Of a stretch of 62,000 nt of DNA, positions 24,901-34,177 are shown one piece after another (position 1 is the first letter of the stretch; the number at the start of each line of letters is the position of its first letter). The notes under the pieces were generated by a model. That model ran no database searches. It saw only the letters and a program-made list of their open reading frames with translations, and had not been told where the DNA came from. The position numbers and the translations under genes are program-made. Source of the stretch: Acanthaster planci (lineage: Eukaryota; Echinodermata; Asteroidea; Valvatida; Acanthasteridae); the NCBI RefSeq assembly GCF_001949145.1, contig NW_019091517.1, forward strand, positions 29,457 to 91,456, in the 5' to 3' direction.

Positions 24901-25355
24901 AGAAAAAAAATCAAGTGTTGGAAAAGATCAATATTGTCTGTACTTACGGTAGATTTAGGCTTCGTGTATTTATACCACCCACAAGTGTCGAATCTCGCGC
25001 TGAGGTTGTCGACCAGTGTGAAGCTGTTGACCCCATCAAGAGGGAGGGAGAAGGCTCGGCACCGCCGGCCGTTCCTCGCCGTTGCCGCTAAGGACAAGTT
25101 GTCCTCGGTTTTCAGAACCCTGTGCTTGACCCGCGCCACGGGAAGTCGTAACCGGGCGCGCCTGGGGGTCACCTGTAACCCCCGGTCGAATACGGGGGAA
25201 GGGTTTTCCGAGAAGATGGCGTCGTGTCGCCAGGAGGTGCAGCACATGGTGTCTACTGTGTAGCCAGCAATTTGACGGGCCGGGTAGGGTGATGGTAAAA
25301 TCCTGGGGGAAGTCAACGCATCAATCTGTCTGTCTGTCGTGCTCATCCTTATCAT
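9888..25355 (-). CDS. unnamed multi-exon gene: Arg/Pro-rich protein with RPxSA motifs and a possible half EF-hand (gene-level entry)
   Basis: Ten exons, listed separately, have consensus splice sites and join in phase: 25355-24948, 21757-21034, 19820-19785, 16962-16758, 16335-16211, 15734-15354, 14595-14411, 13543-13441, 10984-10883, 10320-10114. A possible last exon is 9920-9888. The product would be near 835 residues. In order it has a globular-looking N-terminus (about 1-190), an Arg/Pro/Ser-rich part with four R-[PV]-[RK]-[ST]-A motifs, an acidic stretch, a tandem TPPPREP tract, charged linkers and a conserved-looking C-terminus with the helix YRRAFSKVDRSNSMKINKK, which resembles the first helix and loop of an EF-hand. 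I do not recognise the family. The motifs and an upstream X-box-like site suggest a ciliary or sperm-tail protein, by inference only. Exon 2 contains a frame break, and an N gap sits between exons 7 and 8, so an exon could be missing. Confidence 0.75.
10114..10320 (-). CDS. exon 10 of the unnamed gene (possible half EF-hand)
   Basis: The 207 bp give 69 codons in phase 0, between the acceptor TTGCTTCCTCAG and the donor AAGAAG|GTAAGAG. The peptide starts RRQPWQQGRLALSRRACRFE, includes MSPTEYLQKYCIVSKRRQAM and ends RRAFSKVDRSNSMKINKK. The last part fits an EF-hand entering helix and loop (D1, S3, S5, I8) without the usual Gly at position 6. The dense Lys/Arg and the SPTEYL segment look like a structured, conserved domain. 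Calcium binding is unproven. Confidence 0.8.
10883..10984 (-). CDS. exon 9 of the unnamed gene
   Basis: The 102 bp give 34 codons in phase 0, between the acceptor GTGGTCTGAAACAG and the donor CTCAGG|GTATGTG. The peptide begins DLLDMEMRMRRKGPGSHVSD and ends DIPEHLLR: a charged segment, probably helical at its start. The phases fit exon 8 and exon 10. Confidence 0.75.
10985..13440 (-). other. intron 8 of the unnamed gene
   Basis: No further exon was seen in this stretch. It holds a minisatellite at 11911-12006 and otherwise AT-rich DNA with scattered ACATGT motifs. Confidence 0.5.
11911..12006. repeat. minisatellite, about 20-bp unit, roughly five copies
   Basis: The unit CTGGAGATTACTCAA plus three or four variable bases recurs about five times in direct order, with small substitutions (CCC/CTC, ACT/TCT). 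It lies in an intron. The frame reading NLQ repeats on the minus strand is a by-product of the repeat. Confidence 0.85.
13441..13543 (-). CDS. exon 8 of the unnamed gene
   Basis: The 103 bp lie between the acceptor TTTACTTGCTACAG and the donor GATTCTCAG|GTATGG. The first base completes a codon started in exon 7 (GG+T gives Gly). The peptide reads DLEKLAPETEDKLEKKKLGP, then PPKYKVDLFGVDSQ: a charged, probably helical linker. The N gap starts 100 bp away on the 5' side and could hide another exon, although phases already match across it. Confidence 0.75.
13643..14034. other. assembly gap (N run)
   Basis: 392 undetermined bases inside an intron of the unnamed gene. Any frame called across it is an artefact. 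Confidence 0.99.
14411..14595 (-). CDS. exon 7 of the unnamed gene (Pro/Glu-rich)
   Basis: The 185 bp lie between the acceptor CTCTTTCTCTCCCTCAG and the donor ACTGG|GTAAAG. The peptide starts PQPKPPTPEPAPKVVEEVAT and ends EEPGEPEPEQTG. It is low-complexity, acidic and proline-rich, so probably disordered. The phase (0 in, 2 out) agrees with both neighbours. Confidence 0.75.
15354..15734 (-). CDS. exon 6 of the unnamed gene (tandem TPPPREP tract)
   Basis: The 381 bp give 127 codons in phase 0, between the acceptor TTGTCTGTACAACAG and the donor GATGTCCAG|GTGAGT. After an acidic lead come about eight seven-residue units of the type [ST]PPPREP, encoded by 21-bp DNA repeats (about 15490-15660), followed by a basic tail (KPKKEV, PEKKTKSCLAKK). 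The tract is probably disordered and offers many Thr/Ser-Pro sites for proline-directed kinases. Copy number may vary between individuals, as in coding minisatellites. The plus strand of the tract is very G-rich. Confidence 0.85.
16211..16335 (-). CDS. exon 5 of the unnamed gene
   Basis: The 125 bp lie between the acceptor ATTAATTCCTATCAG and the donor GCACCA|GTGAGT. The first two bases (AG) complete a Glu codon with the last G of exon 4. The peptide reads DEIEEDVSIRIPTPIEPPPD, then DGPEEPPSEEGREAWTQPKAP: acidic and proline-rich. Confidence 0.8.
16758..16962 (-). CDS. exon 4 of the unnamed gene
   Basis: The 205 bp lie between the acceptor ACCAACTGATACACAG and the donor GATGATG|GTGAGT. The peptide starts IRRGTVPHYTNFVKRVELGL, then RDRTPSPPPRRRIAFEDES, and ends with a Ser run and an acidic stretch (SADEEEGELVLSEEEDD). 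The first 25 residues look like a folded or binding segment, the rest disordered. Confidence 0.8.
16963..19784 (-). other. intron 3 of the unnamed gene
   Basis: No exon-like segment was seen. It contains the inverted-repeat element at 18764-19170 and many TACATGTA palindromes. Confidence 0.5.
18764..19170. mobile_element. possible small element with GCCCCAACTA ends
   Basis: GCCCCAACTA (18764-18773) is matched by its complement TAGTTGGGGC (19161-19170), and further CCCAACT/AGTTGGG pairs lie inside. The 16-mer TCTTACTTCTGACATT occurs at both flanks (near 18737 and 19295). It may be a decayed non-autonomous DNA element. No coding capacity is credible. Confidence 0.4.
19785..19820 (-). CDS. exon 3 of the unnamed gene (36-nt microexon)
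   Basis: KKEFLQLPRHNN is encoded by 36 bases in phase 0, between a good acceptor (TTTTGTTCTTTGCAG) and a good donor (AAT|GTAAGTG). It links exon 2 (ending RPRTAPAT) to exon 4 (starting IRRGTV), and the joined reading is smooth. Confidence 0.7.
19821..21033 (-). other. intron 2 of the unnamed gene
   Basis: AT-rich DNA with TACATGTA motifs. The plus-strand frame at 19921-20256 has no domain or splice support. Confidence 0.5.
21034..21757 (-). CDS. exon 2 of the unnamed gene (RPxSA motifs; frame break inside)
   Basis: A strong acceptor (TTGTCTTTTCATTGCAG) opens DVSNYKYPVRIEEPSKPLVL in the phase left by exon 1. This frame meets TGA at 21671-21673. From 21678 down another frame is open: DQPLNYILPYSSAIMLDPSL, then PWLAVGYRNFKQEDFCQRQI, then an Arg/Pro/Ser-rich tail to the donor GCTACG|GTATGG. 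Exon length is 724, that is 241 codons plus one base, so one extra base near 21671-21681 explains everything. A 37-nt intron (21667-21703, GT-AG) would also restore phase but is very short. The tail has RVKSA, RPKSA, RPRSA and RPRTA and a CAFCPVEC segment. If the break is real, translation could instead start at the Met at 21628-21630. Confidence 0.75.
21758..24947 (-). other. intron 1 of the unnamed gene
   Basis: The intron contains the inverted-repeat element at 23044-23834. I see no other exon. Confidence 0.55.
23044..23834. mobile_element. MITE-like element with about 65-bp terminal inverted repeats
   Basis: The left end (23044-23112) and the complement of the right end (23769-23834) share CAAGTA, TGTTTGAT, TTCGAACGTTGA, TAAGT and ACATTCAGGATGCA in the same order. 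Inside, a direct repeat of about 50 bp (23157-23207 and 23575-23625, both with CTACATTTCAGGGC and TGTTTGACCC) sits near each end. No transposase frame is visible, so the element is non-autonomous. No clear target-site duplication was found. Confidence 0.75.
24948..25355 (-). CDS. exon 1 of the unnamed gene (start codon)
   Basis: An ATG at 25353-25355 directly follows an in-frame TAA; a second ATG at 25344-25346 has a better context (A at -3), so the start may be three residues later. The frame runs to a strong donor (TCTACC|GTAAGTAC) in phase 0. The peptide includes CCTSWRHDAIFSENPSPVFD, RVLKTEDNLSLAATARNGR and FTLVDNLSARFDTCGWYKYT, which look like a folded domain. The exon is clearly richer in GC than its flanks. 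I do not recognise the fold. Confidence 0.7.
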
Positions 25356-25575
25356 TTACGCATAAAATCTCTGATTTCCTTGACAAAGACGAATGTGTTT
25401 ATTTGTATTTCTTTGTAGAACGTGTAACTCGACACCAGCAGAAATGGTTTGGCGACAATAGCCAATAAAATAAGATAAATCCCTGAAGACATAAACAGTT
25501 CATAACCCCTCTACTTAATAGAACCAAGTCGACTGAGGCACCTCCGAATCTGTTCCGCAAGGGAATTTGACGCCA

Positions 25576-25589
25576 GTTGCCACACCAAC
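25576..25589 (+). promoter_or_regulatory. X-box-like (RFX) site upstream of the unnamed gene
   Basis: GTTGCCACACCAAC matches the X-box consensus GTNRCCNNRGNAAC at every fixed position but one (C for G). It lies about 220-230 bp upstream of the start codons. RFX factors binding X-boxes drive many ciliary genes in animals. One such match can occur by chance. Confidence 0.4.
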
Positions 25590-26368
25590 AGTAATGTCTC
25601 GTCATCAAAATAACGAGTCTACAATGCCTTCAAAACATGTGTACCCCTGTAAACATTTACCCTTTCAAACTTACCAATGCAAAGAGCACACTTTGGCTGA
25701 CTTGAACCCTGGCGTAATCGAGAGCACCAACGCTCTCTCGTCTGTGGAAAAATATACGGGGCGCCAACAGACTGAGTGGAAATAGATCCTGGCGTCTCAT
25801 TATGCCGAAATGACTTTGTTGTGGCTGTACTTGTTCGGCTTATGTAGTTACAAGCTTCGGTTAGCTCATTGTTGAGGTGAGGGAGGGGGGTCATTTTGAA
25901 ATTCTGTGGCGTGGCGCGCGTGGTGTGAATGGGCCAGGCAGGGACCGTAATTACCTTCATTCAGACCTAAATCGGCAATGGTACAAAAACAAGCTGGCTA
26001 CGCAAGAACCACAGGGATCTCAAGCGGAACAAGAGGCGGAATAGGGTTACCAGGAAGTGTGGTGCGGTGGGATGACTCGGAAACAAGAGGCGTTAAGGAA
26101 TTGACTGTATTGTTTGACAAGACGGTTTGTTGCAGTGTTGGCGGTAGAAATAGCCCCAGCGGTGAGGCACTATCGATCAACATAATAAATACATTACATG
26201 CTGAGCTGAGAGATTCAGAACCGTAAACAAAGAAAAAAAAAGATGTAACGAGTGGATCCTCTCTAAACAGAAATGGCTCCAAATTCAATGCACCACCGAA
26301 CGGACGCTGACAATGTGCATCATTGCGCATAGGATCAATTTTGCGTCTAAACTTTAAAGGCTTAGGCT

Positions 26369-26480
26369 ACATCCGAATCTCTTGTCTAGAGCTAGGTCTA
26401 GGTCTTCACTCCATTGGAAATGCCTGGAGACGCGTAGACATTAGACCTAGCCGTAGCTCTGGAAGCCCGTTTCGGACACG
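26369..26480. repeat. dispersed short repeat, copy 1
   Basis: A segment containing GTCTAGGTCTT, GAAATGCC, GAGACG, TTAGACCTAGCC and GTAGCTCTGGAAGCC aligns in order with 54612-54732. Its ends are roughly inverted (CCGAA, AGAGCTA, GGTCTA), as in a small MITE. Confidence 0.55.
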
Positions 26481-27415
26481 GCCATACGCTCTGCCGCAGT
26501 CCCATCTGGTGTAATTTTTTCTAGAGGCGCCCTCTACTGCTCAACTTATATGACTGCCAAATGTAGGGCCACAGTCTGAAGTACAAGTATTCCCCTTTTG
26601 TTCCAACTATAAATGTTTAGAAATTATTCTGGAGCGACAGAAAAAAAGTGCCAGCGACGAACCCTCGATACAAAATAACCTTGCGAGGGCTTACAAAAGT
26701 TGCGCCTTCTGACGCTTAGGCCATACCACTTAGATTTTAAACGCTAGGGTTAACAAATGCCTTAGACAAAAGTGGGTTTATCCGCAGCACAGGTGTAATT
26801 GACAAGTTACCCCTGACATTTATTGCCAAGTTGCAGAAGGGCGGGGTTGGCGTATTCTAAGGGCCCCTTTCTGCAAGCCTGTTCCCGCTTCTGCACTCTT
26901 CGGTCCAAGCTTCCATTTTACCCCCCCCCCGCCACTTCGAACGACAGGAGAGACACCAGCCACGTGACAGGCTGCCCCTGGAGCCTGCTGCCCGCCCAAC
27001 TCAGCTGACATTGGCGAGCCGTGTTTTAATTATCGGCCAAACATTACGCGTGACATTATCAGCAAATATCTTTGGTGTCAGTATGCACAGGGATAAGCTC
27101 AATAGTCCTGACGGCACATTACTGACCACGATTTACAGGCAATTGAATGTGTTACCAGACAAAGGTGTTAAACCGCACAATGTGGAGCAGGGGAATGTTC
27201 TATTCGGGAAAAGGGTAATGGAAAGCAAGTCCCCACACTAGGCCTAAGCCATTGCAAAAAAATGATAACTTTTTAATTAAGGATGTGAATTTTTTGTGGC
27301 TCCTAATCAATTCTGTGCAATAACGGAGTCAAAATAGTCATTCCACATAGACCCATACCATACTCCTCATAAGCACTGAGAAAACAGTAAGAACATCTTT
27401 GGCTTATAGAGGTTT

Positions 27416-27527
27416 TGCGTGGTAGCCATCTTGCAGGACAGTTACTTTGTTCCACAGGGAGATTTAACCTCATCTATACCATACCCTGTGGAACAAAAGC
27501 ACTGGCCTGCAAGATGGCAGCCACGCA
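27416..27527. repeat. long hairpin: 44-bp inverted repeat with a 24-nt loop
   Basis: 27416-27459 and the complement of 27484-27527 agree at about 38 of 44 positions, sharing TGCGTGG, GCCATCTTGCAGG and TTTGTTCCACAGGG. A transcript on either strand would fold into a long stem. It may be a minimal MITE or a source of small RNA. Confidence 0.85.
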
Positions 27528-28080
27528 GCTTGGCATTGAAACCTTAAAGGGTATAGCGAGTCTTTTAAGTCTAAAGTACGTTGTCTAATAACAGTCACTG
27601 TTTCGTTTGTACCATGTGTCAATCCTTTCTTCTGTATCTGTGGTCTCAGTCCGAAATCCTGACGCTGACCATATATTGACCCATTGGTAAAGACAGATGA
27701 CATCCGACCCAATCTGTATACAGTCTACATTTTTGCATGTGTTTACATTAGCACTGTAAATGGCAGTATCAAAGTGAACTGGTAAAATATGATGCGTGAA
27801 TAAGGGTTGGTTGCTTAGAAGAAGCTAAGCTTTCTGGAATTTAAGAAAATGATCATGCTGTGCATGGCAGAAGACTTATTGGACTTTTGAGGCATCATCG
27901 GTACCATCACCGTGACTTTACTGGTGGATCTAAGGGGGCCATGAGTAGCTTGGCCCCTCAAAAGGCCGATTACAATTGCAAGCACGTAGAGACTGAAATT
28001 TAGCCCGATTGTTACGTAAAGAAATTCCCAAATGTGTTGCCCCCAAAAGAAAAATTGCCATTCGATGCCGTAGGTACCAC

Positions 28081-28260
28081 ACAGTGTACTACATTACATC
28101 ATATTACCATCTCAGCGATAACCGCTATGATATCATCACCAGCACCATTATCATAACCATGACCACAATGATCATTATAGCAGCAGCATAACCAAAGACC
28201 TCACCACAGTCACCACCATCGTAACCCTCACACCGCCACCACCATCCTCAACGCTGTCAT
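28081..28260. repeat. degenerate ATC/ACC simple repeat
   Basis: Imperfect runs of ATCATC, ACCATT, CACCACC and similar triplets. A shorter patch of the same kind is at about 29450-29495. Confidence 0.6.
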
Positions 28261-31200
28261 TCCTCACAGTCTCACCAACTCCCTGAACCCATTAACCACA
28301 ATGGTCAACACATTCACAGTACGTGTAATCGAGTATAAGTAAAAACGATGATGGTCATGGAATTAATGAACATAATAAAGACAAACTGATCATCGTGAAA
28401 ATGTCAACTTCGAGGCACTTCATCCCTCGCTGCCACTACCCTGTGTGTGACGTGCCACTTGAGTGAGCCTCCACGTCTGAGCATTCAACTCTATACCATC
28501 TGCGCGGGACCCTTCACCGTGCGGGCCCCCAGGGCTAGTCTGGCTGCAGGTATGCTTGGGCTCGTGCATCTGTCAATTCGGATCCCAAGGGGGAGGATTC
28601 AAATTCATCCAAATATCACATGATGGGGCCTTTGACCGGTTACTGAGCCGAGCAATAGTAATGGAGGTGCGCGAAGTGGCAGTGAAAACGTCGCTTATGG
28701 CTTGAACTAACGATGGCACTGATCATACACTGGTGAAATTTACGGTCAATTAATATGATTGGGGGTAAATTTGCGGTATAACTCCCTTTGGAGGGACATG
28801 TAATTTATTTTAATCGCAGTGTCAATAATTACAAACATTTCTCCGTCCACAATCTGAACGGAGGAACTGGTATGGGGGGCAAGGGCTTGTACAGAAGGCG
28901 TGCCCGTGGTTATGCCATCATGACGAAGACGAAGTGACAAAGACACGATGTGATGTTGCAATGAACTAAACAATGACGACAATTACGAGAAGACGAAAAC
29001 ACTACAGTCGATGTTACAAATGATTATAATGTCGGCAAAGAGACCATACCAAACAGTGGCGCCATGGGTATTTATAACCTAAACATCTTCACTGAACAGA
29101 GTAGCAACTGTTATTGTGGGCCTAATGTACAGCCCTTTCGCGTTTAATTACACACCGAAATACCACGACACCGCATCGATCAACTCCCTCAAACTAGATT
29201 AGCCAGCAACACAGTCCCTGCATCCCATCAACACACATTACCATCAACAGATCTTCAAACGCAGCGCCAAGAAATTGTCCCTGAACCTTAGCTAATTATC
29301 AGGGCCTTGTTGCTCACCGTGCGAGCACGGGCCCACCACTGGGGAGATCGGGACGGGAGAACTTCTGGGCAGCGCGGACAGCACAAGGCAGCCCCCTGCC
29401 AATCGCGATCGCCGCACACCATCACTGCCACCAAGACCCCCTTATTTATTGTCATCATTATCATCATCCCGTATCGTCACCATCATCTTCTTCACGGCAC
29501 GTATATCGATCCCGCTACCAACTGTTCGGCTAGCGTGCAAATATCAAGCGCACACGGCTGGATAAACCCCGGCAGCTGCTCGCATGACAGACTTTGCCTG
29601 GGGAAAAAAAAGAGAAAATGCTCTGGGAAAAAAATCGTCAGGCCCCGCACCGCGTGACGACAAATTTTGCTCTGTGTTGGGGGCTTGGGTTTCCGCGGTC
29701 TGGTTTCACTATGGAGGAGTCGAGCCACGCGTCCGAGTTTTGATGATGTTGCCAGTTGATGATCTGACAGTGCGATTCCGGCGCTAACCGGGGACCCGTG
29801 CAGCCTTCCGCCGCCTTGTTAATGACATTAAGAGAGACCCGGCCTGATATGCTTTTTCACGCCTCGCGATGATACGGACATGACGAAACGTGCGGGAGTT
29901 TAACTAGTGGATTGTCTTTCTCTCTGCGGTAGTGCCGTTTTCTACACCAATATGCCTCTGTTAATGCAACAACTAGCCTGGATCTTGCTGCTTGAGGGTT
30001 ACAGAATAGGTAAGTTGAAAGAGACAGGACTATACAATTGGACGGAAAGACAAATAAATCTGAATAACTGATCAGAACGAGACAGACAAACCGATGTGAA
30101 CAAACAACGGTGTTGGACTTAATTTCCATGCCTTTAAACTGTATAAAAAACAGTGATACGCACTAGGATTAGTTTAACTTACCTTACAGCGCCTTATAGC
30201 CACTGAGTAAAACGAAAATATAAGGCCGCGTTACTGCGATGCCACACGTCAGGCATTTTCTCCACCAGTTTAGGGCTTTTCAGAGAGGCAAGTGGAAAAT
30301 TCCGTGGAAACGTATCACCTAACTCACTTTAAGCAAGGTGTGTCTCTAATATCACATAAAAATAAACAAAAAGACCTTGGACCAAAAAATCTGCTACGCA
30401 TTCGTGAGACGTAGTCGTAAGACCAATAGAAAATGGCGTCACCATTTTGTAACGAATATGAAGATACGTATCTGCGAGAAAGAAACAAAATGAAACAAGC
30501 AATGTATATTTCGAAATGGGTTGAATATGACACAGAGGTGCATAAGAAGGATTCCTCTGGGGCAAACATGCATGGGCTTCATGGAATCCAGTGCCTCCAA
30601 ACCTTACTAAAACTAAGCCAACAAAACTGTTCACGTCATCATCAAGCTGTCAAGGAATAACGGGCCTTCTGAGAGAACTATAATGGTAAGGCCTCATTGC
30701 AGTTTGTGTGCAAATCTCATCGGACATGTAGAGAAACTCAAGTCCGGAGAATGGGAAACAGAAAAGGAGAGAACTGTGGGAGTCCACAACAGTGACATGA
30801 AACTCTACGACTGTCACTTTACATTTCTTTTTGACATCCATATAGTCCAGTGTATACACCGAATGGTCGGTTTCTCTACTAAAGCCGAGGCGCCGTTAAT
30901 GCCCTGGTCCTAGAGGTCTGCTCCGTCTGTTGCAATCCATTAAACTCTCCACATTTCTGCTTCACCCTTCCACCATGCCACTGTTGATCACAACGGTTCC
31001 TCCGGGTTTTGTCCATTAGTGCACCTGCCTTGTCAGAGGGGTTCTGTCAAAAAAGCGGACAGTCGCGTCTTCGAAAAAATCTAAATGACTCGAGCATGAA
31101 TGGAGAAAAACCTCGGAGGACATAACCTGGAACGATTACACGATAGGCAAAAACTAACTCACAGGGCATTCATTTCAAAACGTTTCATCTTCGAAGGCCT

Positions 31201-34138
31201 GCAATCTGTATTATCTTGGCTGTAATAAAGAAACCATCTCCCATAGTCTGATATTCCTTCGATAGTTGTCCTTGTGCATGGATAGATTACTAGGCCTGTA
31301 ATGAATGGACCAAGTGAATTCCTTTTGAGGTGCTCCCCCATCCAATATTGCTTGCACATGCCAAGCAGCTCCAAATCCTTCGTCCATTTGCTGTCAGTCC
31401 TCTCGGAATATAAAACAGGTCTTCGAGATATAAACATCGGTATTTAAATGCAAAGACGAGTTCTATTTCATTTATTTTTTAAATTTTGCATCAAAGGCTT
31501 TACATGTCGCCTTCCTTTAAAGCTACTTGGAAAATAAGCATTGCTGGACTGTGATCAAAGAGGAATAGAAAGAGCCATGTTGCAACAAACATGAATCTTG
31601 AACCGTTTCAGTTGCTGGTCAATGGTAAAACAAAAACGAATATACAGCCCCCCTAAAAACAATCTTCAAAATGTCATTACACATCAAAGTCACACTTGAG
31701 GTGATGCCTCATGCTACCTGAAATCCTGTTAAAAATGGTTGCACCCTGCAGTCTTTTAGTAAAACTGACATATATGGTAGTTTTGCTTCATTTCAGCTCG
31801 ACCCGCGATCAGTACTAGTTGATTTGGTACGTTTCAAAAGAGATTGAAGCAGTATCCGAAGAGAAATTAGCTTTTCTGTCATTGGCTTTAATTTTGGCAG
31901 GCTTCCCGTCGTTTTGAGAGCATGCAGTGTTATTAAATAACACCAAGGGGTACACACAGCCCGCGCGGTGGGCTCGTGTGTTTACGACTCTACTTAATTA
32001 CGCTGGCACCAAAAAACTGGTGAAAATAATATTGGAATCGGTCCACATTCTTGACCTCCCACAAATTTAGCCAGGGGAAGTCTTGGCAGACTCTTTGGAG
32101 AGCTGAGCACACACGAGGGGGAGAAGGCCCGTGGGTAATGCAAATCACTTCAGTGTGGAAGCAGGGGACAGGAGCAACATCTTCGGGCTCATTTGTCAAT
32201 ATGCCCCCGTCGAAATGGGGGGGGGGGAAAGGTGAAAAACTGCACCGTGGTGTCTTTTGATAGCCTGTGTATGCTGTGACCACAGAGGCTGTTCAGTCTA
32301 CTTCACTTATGTCATATAAATTCAGAGTGTGTAGAATAGCTGGGAATTTCGAATAGGAAATCTGCCGTTACGTGGTTCGATGAAGCACAGGTTTTTTAAA
32401 CAAACCCCCAAAAGCCCACCAATGGTATTTTAAAAAATATCTTCATGCTGAAATCATTTTTCCCTCTTGGACCTCTCTGAGTGAAAACTGTGCAGGTAGC
32501 AAGGTTGAATTTCAAGTGTAAATTTCCCTTTTGCGCATGCAGCAATGGGATGATGAAGTGCGCGATTCATTCACTGAACGGAACCCTCGCTTGTAGAATT
32601 GCTATAGTAAGTGCTCAAAAGAGCATGGTTTAAGATGGCTGTTAAATAGGTTGAACCTTAGTCAGCACGCGCCGATCCGAGGGGAGGTCCCCTCCCCCGC
32701 TCATTGCCATTTTTGTCAAGAGCTTACTTCTAAAAGTTGGAAGCAAAAAGCATGTGTTGAACTTAGTTTATGTGTTCGGTTGAGGACAAAACAAACAGAG
32801 ACAGAATGACTTCATTCGGCGACAGCCATCTTCACACGGCGACAGCCAAATAACACCCCCTCACTTACGAACAAAACTTTACCGACCCCCCAGGCTCCCC
32901 CAAAAAACTTACATCCGCCCCCGACGAGAAGGCCATCGTTTTCTGTTATATTTACTGCTTCCTTCTGCGTTTATCTTTGTATCTGCATATAAATCAACAC
33001 ACAGAAATGTCCTCCATTGAATAAGTCGAGGGCTAGTACACGGAGGAATAAGAAAAAGAGTTACCAGCACACAGATAAATTTCAGAGTATGGCCAAGTTA
33101 ACACGAAACTATGGCTGTATAACATTCAACGATAGGTTTCTGAAACACTTTATATTCCCGATAAAAATGGTCAGTTAATTTTACAGTTCAAACAGACACC
33201 AGGTTGGTCGACACAAGCAATTGTTGTATACTAGTTAATATCTGTTCCCGCTGCAATTGTCCTTCCGTTGAATTGAACTCATATCCGCTAGCAGAAAATG
33301 TCTAATTAATCGCCATCCGGTTTTGCCTCACGTTGTCTTCCCTGGAATCAGAGCACTCCTTCGGTCGACCGAACACGATTAGGTCGCATTAATTATTCAG
33401 ACCATTCCATGCCAATTTACGGCCATCGTTTCATTAAACCTTCATTAATTTTTCCAATCGGATCCGCGCACGCACATGAGGAGAAAAACTACCGGGTTCT
33501 CCGTTATTGGACGTGGTTGATTTCTCCCCCGCATCGGTGTTGTGGGGAGGGGGCGGGACACAAAAACTCCCCGGAGGGGTTCTGCGAGGAGAAATCGTGC
33601 AACAAACTCCTACTTCGATGTTGCCGGTCTTTCCGCCGCCGTCGGTGTGCCGGATCGACTTGAACATTCCACTTGACGTGTTACGTTACCCCCAGGACTT
33701 CTCGAGGCCCCGATTCGCTTCCTTGGCAGTGCCGGTAGCGAATTTCGGAGATGTCCTCTGTGTGAAGCCCAAGTGACAATATCTTTTATCCCCATGCGAA
33801 TATCATCGGAATGGTTCTCGAACTTGACTTTCTGTTAAAAAAATCTGCAGAAGCATGGTCCAGAGAGACGAAAGAAGAAATTAATTTATACAAAAGTAGT
33901 GAGAAAGAGCGCGTCCCACTTCTGGGGAGACAAAAGGCATAAATTCCTTGGATTCGCAGCTACAACGCTCCCGTATCTAAATACCTGCAGCCATAATCTA
34001 CTAGACGACCGGTGTCAGGTGAAGTATTGTGAAGTAGATAGAGGTAAAGTGGCCTGCCTAAGGACATCCGTACCGAAGCCATATGCGCTGGGTTCGGACC
34101 CATAGGGGGGCCTACACAATCTACAACAAACCCTCAGA

Positions 34139-34177
34139 ACGATTTTAGACGGAGCGTTTGATTTTAGACAGAGCGTT
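34139..34177. repeat. tandem duplication of about 20 bp
   Basis: GATTTTAGACGGAGCGTTT is followed by GATTTTAGACAGAGCGTTG, differing at two positions. Confidence 0.7.

Noticed and set aside
29307-29657. 116-codon frame in a GC-rich patch
   Set aside because: No domain, a simple-repeat stretch inside, and no splice support; GC-rich DNA has few stops.
33409-33776. Overlapping frames of 84-89 codons in a GC-rich patch
   Set aside because: Two plus-strand frames and one minus-strand frame are open at once, which points to base composition and not selection.
34081-34110. tRNA-like B-box (GGGTTCGGACCC)
   Set aside because: No A-box or cloverleaf could be fitted around it.
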